From contig CAVONB010000004.1 of assembly GCA_963697205.1 (NCBI GenBank), positions 1 through 64,000 of the forward strand: a DNA stretch of 64,000 nucleotides, given 5' to 3'. Source of the DNA: CAVONB01 sp963697205. GTDB lineage: Bacteria; Pseudomonadota; Alphaproteobacteria; Rhizobiales; Hyphomicrobiaceae. The notes beneath the pieces are model-generated. The model searched no databases, was not told the origin of the DNA, and worked only from the letters and a program-made list of their open reading frames with translations. Numbering within the stretch: position 1 is the first letter of the stretch; each line of letters opens with the position of its first letter. Positions 18,580 to 26,112 of the stretch are shown in pieces. The position numbers and the translations under genes are program-made.

Positions 18580-19407
18580 ATGCAGATCGTCGACGCGCAG
18601 ATCCACATCTGGAGCCAGGGCCTGCCCAGCAACAAATCGCACTGGCAGATCACCGCCTTCACCGCCGCCGAGGCGATCCGGCTGATGGACGAGGCCGGCG
18701 TCGACGCCGCCGTCATCCACCCGCCGGGCTGGGACCCCAACTCGACCCAGATCGCCATCGAGGCCGTGAAGGCCTACCCCGGCCGGTTCTCCATCATGGG
18801 CGCGATCCCGCTCGACCGTCCCGCGCCGCCTGAGGTCTTCGCGACGTGGCGGCAGCAACCCGGCATGCTCGGCCTGCGCTTCATGTTCCTCGCCCCCGCC
18901 GCGCGTGAAGCCCTCGAGAGCGGCGCAATCGACTGGCTGTGGTCGAACGCGGAAGCCGCCGGCATTCCCGTCGCCGTGCTGGCGACGGATTCGCTGCCCG
19001 CGCTCGGCCGCATTGCCGAGCGCCATCCTCGCCTCAGCCTGACCATCGACCACTTCGGCGGCCGTGGTGGCAACACGACGCTGAAGGACCACGAAGCGAT
19101 GACCCACATGCCCGCACTGCTCGCGCTGGCCAAGCATCCCAACGTTGGCGTCAAGGTCACCGGCGGTCCGGGCTATTCGGCCGAAGCCTACCCCTTCCCG
19201 ATCCTGTCGGACTACGTGCACCAGATCTTCGACGCTTTTGGACCCAAGCGCACGTTCTGGGGCACCGACATCTCCAAGATGCCGTGCACCTGGCGTCAGT
19301 GCGTGACCATGTTCACCGAGGAAATGCCGTGGCTGAAGGGCGAGGACCAGCATCTCGTCATGGGCCAGGCGATTTGTGACTGGTGGGGCTGGCGGCGCGA
19401 CGCCTGA
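18580..19407 (+). CDS. Amidohydrolase family 2 protein
   Basis: 275 residues, TIM-barrel amidohydrolase_2 type. The N-terminal metal motif is DAQIHIW (H-x-H form), the core has LTIDHFGG with the conserved histidine, and the C-terminal FWGTDISKMP contains the metal-binding aspartate. Relatives include 2-pyrone-4,6-dicarboxylate lactonase-like hydrolases, decarboxylases of the ACMSD group and other ring-opening enzymes. The start ATG 18580 is preceded by GGAAGGACGGCACGGAC with a GGA core. It is convergent with the alpha/beta hydrolase gene, only 4 bases away. It may act on a lactone or a carboxylated cyclic intermediate; the substrate is unknown. Confidence 0.82.
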   Translation: MQIVDAQIHIWSQGLPSNKSHWQITAFTAAEAIRLMDEAGVDAAVIHPPGWDPNSTQIAIEAVKAYPGRFSIMGAIPLDRPAPPEVFATWRQQPGMLGLRFMFLAPAAREALESGAIDWLWSNAEAAGIPVAVLATDSLPALGRIAERHPRLSLTIDHFGGRGGNTTLKDHEAMTHMPALLALAKHPNVGVKVTGGPGYSAEAYPFPILSDYVHQIFDAFGPKRTFWGTDISKMPCTWRQCVTMFTEEMPWLKGEDQHLVMGQAICDWWGWRRDA

Positions 19408-19411
19408 TATC

Positions 19412-20473
19412 TCACCCCGCAAGCCGCTCAGCCATCCAGTCCGCCGCCTGCAACCGCCATCGATAGGCGCGGTTGTTGGCGACGTGATTGGCATCCGCCA
19501 GCATCAACAGCTCGACCGGCCCGCCGGCCGCTTTCGCAAGTTGCTCGGCATGGTCGGAGGACACCACGCGGTCGAGCTTGCCGGCGATGATGAACAACGG
19601 GCAGTGGATGTTGCCGGCGACATCTTTCAGGCTCAACGTGCGCGCAACCTCCTTGGCCGCGTCAAGCGTCGGGCATTTGGCGCGCACACGAAAGGTCTCG
19701 CGCGTCAACTCGGGCAGCGCGTCCCACGCATCGCCCCAGTCGAAAGGACCCGATAGCGCGATACACCCCTTCAAGCCGTCCACGAACGCCGCCGCGCGCG
19801 GGGCATAGTAGCCGCCGAGACTGACGCCCCACAGCCCCATGCGGTCCGTGTCGATGTCCGTGCGCGTTCGGGCAAAATCGATGACGGCCTGCACCACCGT
19901 CTCGTAGTTGCCGCGGATCGGCCAATCATATTCGCCCTCGCCCTGGCCCGGACCGTCGAACACAAAGGTCGCGATCCCCCTTTGCAGGAACGGCTCCTCG
20001 TAGGCGCCTGTCTCCTCCTTGCAGCTGTCGAGCCCGCAGCACATCACGAGCACGGGCGGCTGGACGATCCCCGCGGGCTTCCTCAGGATGCCGTAGAGGA
20101 ATTTGCCCTCGAAGGGGATCGCGACGCGCTCGCCGGGTGGCGCCAGATACGGCAGGGCGAGCGTGCGGCAGTCGATCGCCTTGCGGTGTGCTTCTGCCAT
20201 CTGCGGCAGATCGTGCACGAACAGGAACTTGGCGAAATGGTAGTAGACGCCGGCCCGCTGCAGATGCTCGCCCGCCGACAGACCCTTGCCGCGCACCAGC
20301 GCATCGCGACCCATCGCCTCATGCACCGCCGCGCGCGCTGACCAGGCCGCGCACCACTCGTTCCAGGACGCGAGGCCCCCCGTCACCTCTTGGAAATCCG
20401 TGAACGCCACGCCATTCGAGATGAAGCGCGCACCCCAATGTGTGAGCGCGGACGAGACCAGGGCATCGGACAT
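19412..20473 (-). CDS. Alpha/beta hydrolase (DUF1100/FrsA-like, C-C hydrolase type)
   Basis: 353 residues from ATG 20473. A helical N-terminal domain is followed by an alpha/beta hydrolase core: oxyanion and strand region VLVMCCGLDSCKE, FDGPGQGEG, nucleophile WGVSLGGYYAP, acid in AGKLDRVVS and histidine in LADANHVANN. The layout resembles 2,6-dihydroxypseudooxynicotine hydrolase and other enzymes that cleave C-C or ester bonds in aromatic ketones. A longer open frame begins at 20605 but adds a low-quality N terminus. Convergent with the amidohydrolase. The substrate cannot be told from sequence. Confidence 0.78.
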   Translation of the reverse strand: MSDALVSSALTHWGARFISNGVAFTDFQEVTGGLASWNEWCAAWSARAAVHEAMGRDALVRGKGLSAGEHLQRAGVYYHFAKFLFVHDLPQMAEAHRKAIDCRTLALPYLAPPGERVAIPFEGKFLYGILRKPAGIVQPPVLVMCCGLDSCKEETGAYEEPFLQRGIATFVFDGPGQGEGEYDWPIRGNYETVVQAVIDFARTRTDIDTDRMGLWGVSLGGYYAPRAAAFVDGLKGCIALSGPFDWGDAWDALPELTRETFRVRAKCPTLDAAKEVARTLSLKDVAGNIHCPLFIIAGKLDRVVSSDHAEQLAKAAGGPVELLMLADANHVANNRAYRWRLQAADWMAERLAG

Positions 20474-20699
20474 GACGGCGCAGCTCTCCATGAAGATGGC
20501 ATCCGCGAAGCTTAGCGGAGCCTTGGCCGCGATCGCCAGCCTTCCCTGCGCCACGCCGCCTGCGTACCAAGCCTCCCCTACGCCCGCCGCGCGCCCAGAC
20601 ACCACTGTTGTCAGCGGACAATTGCGCTAAAGTCCCCGCCGACCCGACAACCCGATGCCGAGGCAATCGGCACCACGCGAACCCTGGGAGTGACACGCC

Positions 20700-21611
20700 A
20701 TGACCTCGCAATCCCCCACCGCTGCCGTGATCGGCCTCGGCCAGATGGGTGGCGGCATCGCCCGCAACATCGCCGCCAAGTCGAGCCACCTGGCCGGTGT
20801 GTGGGACGTCGCCTCCGACGCGGCCGAGCGCGCACCCCAGGGCGTCCCGCTGATGCCGCCGAAGGACATCTCCGCCAAGGCCGAGATCGTCATCCTGGTC
20901 GTGCCGAGCTCCAAGGAAATCGGCCAGCTGCTCGACGCACCCGACGGCCTCCTCGCCGCCGACAACCCCGGGCAGCTGCTCATAGATCTGACGTCTTCGC
21001 ATCCCGACGACACGCGCAAGCTCGCGCAGACCGCCCAGGCCCGTGGCCGCCGCTACATGGATGCGGCGATGACCGGCGGCGCGACGGGCGCCGACAACGG
21101 CAAGCTGACCTTGATGCTCGGCGGCGAGCAGGCCGACTGGGATCGCGCCAAGCCCGTGTTCGCCCCCTTCTCACCCAAGCAGTTCCTGTTGGGCGACATC
21201 GGCGCCGGCCACACCATGAAGCTCATTCACAACATGATCCTGCACACCAATTTCTTTGCCACCAGCGAAGGCTGCCGGCTGGCCGAGCACGCCGGCCTGA
21301 AGCTCGATCAGGTGATCGAGGTGTTGAACAACGGCTTTGCGCGAAGCGTCATCACCGAGCATCGCTTTCCCTCGCACATCCTGTCCGGCAAGTGGAACGC
21401 GCGCTCGGTCGTCTCCAACCTCGCCAAGGATCTCGGTCTCGCCGCCAAGATGGCCCGCGACATGGGCCAGCCCGCCCCCTTCGGGACCATGACCTCGGAG
21501 CTGTTGAACGAGGCCATCAACCGTGGCATGGCCAACACCGATTTCTCCCGGCTCTATCTGGAAATGGACAGCCTGCTCGCCACCAAGGCGCCGGGAAAGG
21601 ACAAGGCATGA
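20700..21611 (+). CDS. Beta-hydroxyacid dehydrogenase (3-hydroxyisobutyrate dehydrogenase family)
   Basis: 303 residues. The NAD(P) fold VIGLGQMGGGIARNI is at the N terminus, the substrate loop DAAMTGGATGADNGKL in the middle, and the catalytic lysine lies in GHTMKLIHNMILHTNF. Family members oxidise hydroxyacids or reduce semialdehydes and tartronate-type substrates. The stop overlaps the ATG of the TRAP binding protein gene (ATGA), so the two are cotranslated. A second member of the family lies at 37717-38610. Confidence 0.88.
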   Translation: MTSQSPTAAVIGLGQMGGGIARNIAAKSSHLAGVWDVASDAAERAPQGVPLMPPKDISAKAEIVILVVPSSKEIGQLLDAPDGLLAADNPGQLLIDLTSSHPDDTRKLAQTAQARGRRYMDAAMTGGATGADNGKLTLMLGGEQADWDRAKPVFAPFSPKQFLLGDIGAGHTMKLIHNMILHTNFFATSEGCRLAEHAGLKLDQVIEVLNNGFARSVITEHRFPSHILSGKWNARSVVSNLAKDLGLAAKMARDMGQPAPFGTMTSELLNEAINRGMANTDFSRLYLEMDSLLATKAPGKDKA

Positions 21612-22531
21612 CCACTGAAATCCGCTTCGGCGGCTATCAGCCCGAGCGCTCCGTGCATACGCGGGCCGCGCGCGCGCTCGAGCAGCAGCTGGTCGGCGAG
21701 CCGGACGTCGCGTTTTCGCTCGAACCCAACGTCACCGCTCGCGGCAAGGCGGCCGCCGACATCCTCGACATGGTCGCCACCGGCGAGCTGACGATGGCCT
21801 ATTTCGCATCGAGCTATCTCGCAGCCCGGGTGCCGGCCCTCGGCCTCTTCGACCTGCCCCTCGAGACCGAAAGCCGCGACGCGGTCTGGGCCCGGCTCGA
21901 CGGCCCGCTAGGCAGCCGCATCGCCGCCGAGGTCGCTGCGCGCACGCCCTACGTCGTGCTCGGCTACTGGGACAACGGGTTCCACCACCTGACCAACGGC
22001 GTGCGCCCCATCCAGACGCCCGCTGATTGCCGGGGCCTGAAACTGCGCACGATGGACAGCGCCGTGCATCAGCGCATTTTCGGCGCGCTGGGGTTCGACC
22101 CGCGCTTCATCGACGTCAAGGAGCTGCCGGCCGCCGTCGCAGATCGCACAATCGACGCCCAGACCAACTCGCTGACCAACGTCGTCAACTTCTCGCTGCA
22201 CAAGACGCACCGCCACGTGAGCCTGACGGCGCATTTCCACGGCCTGGCCCTGCTGATCGCCAACCGGGCGGCCGTCGACGCATGGCCCGAGGACGTCCGC
22301 AAGACCGTCACGGCCGCAGTTGGCGAAGCGACTGCGGCCCAGCGCCGCTTCGCCGCCGACGAGGACCGCGAGTGCATCGCCCTTCTGGAGGCAGACGGTG
22401 TCGCCATCGTGCCGTCCGACGCGATCGACCGTGCTGCGTTTCGCCAGACGCTGGCGCCGACCATCGCCGAGCTGACGACCGCGATCGATCGCGACCTGGT
22501 CGACGCTTGGCGGGCAAGGCCCACGGGCTGA
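21608..22531 (+). CDS. TRAP transporter binding-protein (DctP) homologue without signal peptide
   Basis: 307 residues. It fits the DctP family: GYWDNGFHHLTNGVRPI, then GLKLRTMDSAVHQ with the ligand-binding arginine, and the hinge region around KELPAAVADRTIDAQ. Usual DctP proteins are periplasmic and carry an N-terminal signal peptide, but this one starts MTTEIRFGGYQPERS directly with the first beta strand. Its ATG overlaps the previous stop, so no leader could have been missed in this frame. No DctQ or DctM permease genes are in the window. It may be a cytosolic small-molecule binder or enzyme helper, or a decayed transporter. Confidence 0.8.
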   Translation: MTTEIRFGGYQPERSVHTRAARALEQQLVGEPDVAFSLEPNVTARGKAAADILDMVATGELTMAYFASSYLAARVPALGLFDLPLETESRDAVWARLDGPLGSRIAAEVAARTPYVVLGYWDNGFHHLTNGVRPIQTPADCRGLKLRTMDSAVHQRIFGALGFDPRFIDVKELPAAVADRTIDAQTNSLTNVVNFSLHKTHRHVSLTAHFHGLALLIANRAAVDAWPEDVRKTVTAAVGEATAAQRRFAADEDRECIALLEADGVAIVPSDAIDRAAFRQTLAPTIAELTTAIDRDLVDAWRARPTG

Positions 22532-22544
22532 CGGGGCGACAACA

Positions 22545-23855
22545 TCACGCCGCCGTTGGTGGCGTGCCGGATTCCGGAATAACCTGCGTGGCATCACCGT
22601 GCGCGGGATCGGCGACGCCGAGATCCCGCGCGACGCGGCGCGCGTTCGCCATGCCTTCGATCCGCGCCGAAATCGTCGGATGGCCGTCGGCAAGGTAGAG
22701 ATAATCCTCCCGCGTCAGCCGCAAGAGGCGGGTCGGCCGCACGGTCCGGTAGGAGTTCGTATGCTGGCGGTTCTCCAGCATGGCGAGCTCGCCGAAGAAA
22801 TCGCCGGGCCCGAGCAGGGTCTCTCCGCCCTCCGTTTTCACCCGCACCCCGCCGCTGACCACAAAGAACATCGCCTCCGATGGATCGTCTGGCGAGATCA
22901 CCTCACGATGTGCATCGTAGTGCTCCGCTTTCAGGAAGCGCACCACGTGACCGATCTCGTCGGCATCAAACCCGCGAAATGCGGGAATGCCCGACAGCAC
23001 CGACCACGTCACGACAAAGTCTCGCTTGCCGATCTCGTTGGCAAAGCCCGTTGCGATCACCGCGATCGGCAGCGCGAGAACGACGATACCGGAGATCATG
23101 GCGATGCTGCCGATCAGCTTGCCGATGGTCGTGATCGGCGTCACGTCGCCGTACCCGACCGTCGTCAAGGTTGCCATCGCCCACCAGGCGCTTTCAGGAA
23201 TCGAACCGAATTTGTCTGGCTGCGCCGCGCGTTCCGCGTAGTAGACGGCGGTCGCCACGAACAGCAGCACCGTCAAAAGCAAAAGCAGCGTCCCTGTCAG
23301 CGTGCGCCGCTCGTTGGCGATCACCCGCAACAGCGTATCCATGGTCGGCGAGTAGCGCGTCAGCTTCAGAATGCGGAACAGCCGCAGGACGCGCAGCAGT
23401 CTCAGGTCGAGCGGTATGATGAACGCCAGATAGAACGGCAGCACCGCCATCAGGTCGATCAGCATGTAGGGCCGCGCTGCATAGCGCAGGCGCGCCTTCC
23501 ACGACGGCATCCGCGACAGGAACGGCAGCTCCACGCACGACCACAGACGCGCAGCATACTCCACGCTGAATACGGCCACCGAGAACACCTCGAACGCCAT
23601 GAACCAGGCGCCATACCGCGCATTCAGCGTCGGTACCGAGTCCAGCACGAACGCCAGCACGTTGAAGATGATCAGTAAAACGAGCATCTGGTCGACCACC
23701 AGGCTCGCCCGGTCGCCGTCCCGCGCGACCTCCACGATCTCGTGCACCCGGCGGCGACGATCCGCTGACGGCAGTTTTCCCGCCACCGCACCGCTCGCAC
23801 GGCTGGCAGCCAGCAGCAGATGCCCGAAAATGTCGTCCCGCCCGCCCAGAGCCAT
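22545..23855 (-). CDS. Six-TM potassium channel with C-terminal cyclic-nucleotide-binding domain
   Basis: 436 residues. After a soluble N terminus come S1-S6, with a well-charged S4 (RLLRVLRLFRILKLTR), a pore helix and selectivity filter TVGYGD, and S6 (MISGIVVLALPIAVIATGFA). A C-linker leads to a cNMP-binding fold with GPGDFFGELAML. In the phosphate-binding cassette the conserved arginine (usual R-S/T-A) is replaced by histidine in ENRQHTNSYR, so cyclic nucleotide binding is doubtful. The family resembles the Mesorhizobium MlotiK1 channel but with a Kv-type S4. It lies in the inner membrane. It is flanked by a convergent DctP gene and a GYF_2 gene on the same strand. Confidence 0.9.
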   Translation of the reverse strand: MALGGRDDIFGHLLLAASRASGAVAGKLPSADRRRRVHEIVEVARDGDRASLVVDQMLVLLIIFNVLAFVLDSVPTLNARYGAWFMAFEVFSVAVFSVEYAARLWSCVELPFLSRMPSWKARLRYAARPYMLIDLMAVLPFYLAFIIPLDLRLLRVLRLFRILKLTRYSPTMDTLLRVIANERRTLTGTLLLLLTVLLFVATAVYYAERAAQPDKFGSIPESAWWAMATLTTVGYGDVTPITTIGKLIGSIAMISGIVVLALPIAVIATGFANEIGKRDFVVTWSVLSGIPAFRGFDADEIGHVVRFLKAEHYDAHREVISPDDPSEAMFFVVSGGVRVKTEGGETLLGPGDFFGELAMLENRQHTNSYRTVRPTRLLRLTREDYLYLADGHPTISARIEGMANARRVARDLGVADPAHGDATQVIPESGTPPTAA

Positions 23856-23969
23856 CGCTCGAATGAACCTTCCCCAACGCCTGAAAGTTGCACCAGCATA
23901 CCGGCCGCGCCCGCGCTGGCCAGACTGAAGGGGTGATTATGGTGACCGCAGGGCTGCCCGCACGCGCGC

Positions 23970-25112
23970 TTACGGCGCGCCGAACAGCCGAGCCGCTTCG
24001 TCCGGATCCGGCCGCGGGAACGTCACCTGGCCCGCTGCCGCATCGTCGAACCGGCTGCTGACGGCGGCCGCCACCTGCGCGCGCACGTCCGTCCAGCCCG
24101 AATTAATCTCACCCGCCGACGCATCCCGCCGCAGCGCCTCCGACAGAAGGTCGCGAATGTCGGCATCCTGGCGCTGCGGTCCGATCCAGCCACGCAGCTG
24201 ATCGCGCATCCGGTAGACGACGATGCGCCGGAAGCCATCCTCCCCACATGCCAGCAGGATGCCCCAGCGCACGGTAAAGGGCAGGTTTTCAAGCACGAAC
24301 TGCGCCACGACATCCATCCGATCGTCGTTCAGCAGGTCCGCGGGCGTACGCACGTCGTGCTGCTCCAGCGCGTCGGCGAAACGTGCCGCCAGATCGGCGG
24401 CGTCGATCGCGTGCAGCGCCTTCCAGAAGGCATCGAGATTGAAACCGGGCAGCTGTTCGCCAAGACGCTTCACGCCGCCACCCGCCGCCGCCAGCACTCG
24501 ATCGAGGCCGCTCGTCAGACCTGCAACGCGCCCCGTCGTCCACGCCGCCAGGCCGCCGCCGGAACCCGGAGCGACCGGTGCTGCGAGATCCGCGCCGCCA
24601 TCGTCGATCTCTCCCACCGCCGCCGTTGACGCCAAGTCCGACGGCGCGGGGCTGTAGGCTCGAGTGATCGCCGCCGACAGCGTGTCCTGTTGCGCCTCCA
24701 GCGCCTGCGGCACATCCAAATCGTCCGGCGTGAAGCGCGGCACCAGATCGGACGGCCGCCGCGCGGCATCCAGCGCTTCGCTGAGCAGCATCCCGCGCGG
24801 CTGCGGTGCAAACGCCGACAGCGGCGTCCGCCGTACACGCCCCTCGTCGGATGAAACGGCGGACAGCACCCGCGCCCGCGTCTCTGCAGCCGGCACGTCG
24901 ATCGATCCGCCCGCGCGGAACGCCTGCTGTGCCGTCAAGAGGCCGGGCACGTCGGCCGCCGGAATCCACCCAGGCAGCCCCGTGCACCACAAGAGATCGT
25001 TGGCCGCGATCCGTCGCTCCACGGCGAGTTGCGCCAGCGCGAGTTGGGTCATCGGCCCATGAGACTGGCCGTCACGGCTGATGAACCAGGCTGTGGCATT
25101 GGGCCACGACAT
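23970..25112 (-). CDS. GYF_2-domain protein
   Basis: 380 residues from ATG 25112. Residues about 8-60 form a GYF_2 domain: WFISRDGQSHGPMTQLALA and then LLWCTGLPGWIPAADV, with its conserved aromatic residues. This domain is thought to bind proline-rich or membrane partners. The central 200 residues are Ala/Asp/Pro-rich and probably flexible. The C-terminal 150 contain a folded part (FAEALEQHDVRTPADLL-like helices and VRWGILLACGEDGFRRIVVY) of no recognised family. An upstream extension of the frame to 25451 lacks homology. It could be cotranscribed with the K+ channel gene (114 bases apart). Confidence 0.72.
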   Translation of the reverse strand: MSWPNATAWFISRDGQSHGPMTQLALAQLAVERRIAANDLLWCTGLPGWIPAADVPGLLTAQQAFRAGGSIDVPAAETRARVLSAVSSDEGRVRRTPLSAFAPQPRGMLLSEALDAARRPSDLVPRFTPDDLDVPQALEAQQDTLSAAITRAYSPAPSDLASTAAVGEIDDGGADLAAPVAPGSGGGLAAWTTGRVAGLTSGLDRVLAAAGGGVKRLGEQLPGFNLDAFWKALHAIDAADLAARFADALEQHDVRTPADLLNDDRMDVVAQFVLENLPFTVRWGILLACGEDGFRRIVVYRMRDQLRGWIGPQRQDADIRDLLSEALRRDASAGEINSGWTDVRAQVAAAVSSRFDDAAAGQVTFPRPDPDEAARLFGAP

Positions 25113-25203
25113 GAACGCCCCCGGACCCCGCACGTCCGCACGCGGCCGGCTCAAGGAGCCGTGCCGGAAATCCCCGCAAGGCCCAGTCTGCAACGAAAAC
25201 GGC

Positions 25204-25959
25204 TCATCTGACAATAACGCCGGACCCGGTATATCCGCCGTCGACCGAAATTGCAGTCCCTGTGACATATCCCGCCTCGTCGCTGGCGAGGTAGAGCGCC
25301 GCGCCCGCGATCTCTTCGGGCCGCGCATAGCGCGCCACGGGAATGCGCGCCGTGAAAGCCTCCCTGAGCGCAGGCGAATGCGCCTTCTCCACGAGCTCCG
25401 TCGCGACCGCGCCCGGACAGATGCAGTTGGCCCGGATGCCGCGCGGCGCAAGCTCCACCGCGATCACCCGCGTGAAGGCGAGCACCCCGCCCTTGGTCGC
25501 CGAGTACGCCGCCGTCATGGAGCTGCCGTGCAATCCGGCCACCGAGGCGATGTTGACCAGCGAGCCGCGGATGCCGTGACCGATCATATGCCGCGCCGCC
25601 TCCCGGCAAATGAGAAAAGTGCCAAGCGCGTTGACCTCGTGCACCCGCCGCCAGTCCTCGACCGTGAGGTCCAGAAACGGCCGGTGCATCCCGATGCCCG
25701 CGCAATGCACGACGACCCCCACCGGCCCCGCCTTGGCGCCAGTTTCGGAAAACAGCGCCGCCACGGACGCTTCATCCGCGACGTCGACGCCTACGGCATG
25801 ATGCCCCGCCCCCAGCGCCGCTACCGCCGCCGCCGCGCGTGTCGCATCGATGTCGGCGATCACCACCTTCGCGCCGGCCTCCGCGAAACGCCCGGCAATC
25901 GCCCGTCCGATGCCTGCCGCACCGCCTGTCACGATCGCCGTCTTGCCGTCGAGCCGCAT
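25204..25959 (-). CDS. Short-chain dehydrogenase/reductase (SDR)
   Basis: 251 residues from ATG 25959, a classical SDR. The coenzyme motif TGGAAGIG and DID at the end of the second strand suggest NAD(H) preference; HCAGIG replaces the usual NNAG; the catalytic serine is in VNIASVAG and Tyr-Lys in YSATKGG. The C terminus ends in SVDGGYTGSG. The open frame runs far upstream into the divergent monooxygenase gene, but that part is a shadow. Divergently arranged with the FAD monooxygenase, it may oxidise or reduce an intermediate of the same route. Confidence 0.9.
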   Translation of the reverse strand: MRLDGKTAIVTGGAAGIGRAIAGRFAEAGAKVVIADIDATRAAAAVAALGAGHHAVGVDVADEASVAALFSETGAKAGPVGVVVHCAGIGMHRPFLDLTVEDWRRVHEVNALGTFLICREAARHMIGHGIRGSLVNIASVAGLHGSSMTAAYSATKGGVLAFTRVIAVELAPRGIRANCICPGAVATELVEKAHSPALREAFTARIPVARYARPEEIAGAALYLASDEAGYVTGTAISVDGGYTGSGVIVR

Positions 25960-26112
25960 GATCGCCTCCCCCTGGGCTGCCGTTGCGACGACCCCGTCGG
26001 TCCCCGCATCACGCCGCGAGCCTAGAAGGTTCAGCGCATGCTTGCCAATCGCGGCGGGGACAGGGATGCTCCGCGTGTGACGCACCCGGCCACACTCGGA
26101 TCTGCCCCGGCC

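Noticed and set aside
26061..26080. Shared TGCTCCGCGTGTG with the hairpin near 3423
   Set aside because: 13 bases matching in GC-rich DNA, and the second lies near a plausible start codon; likely chance.
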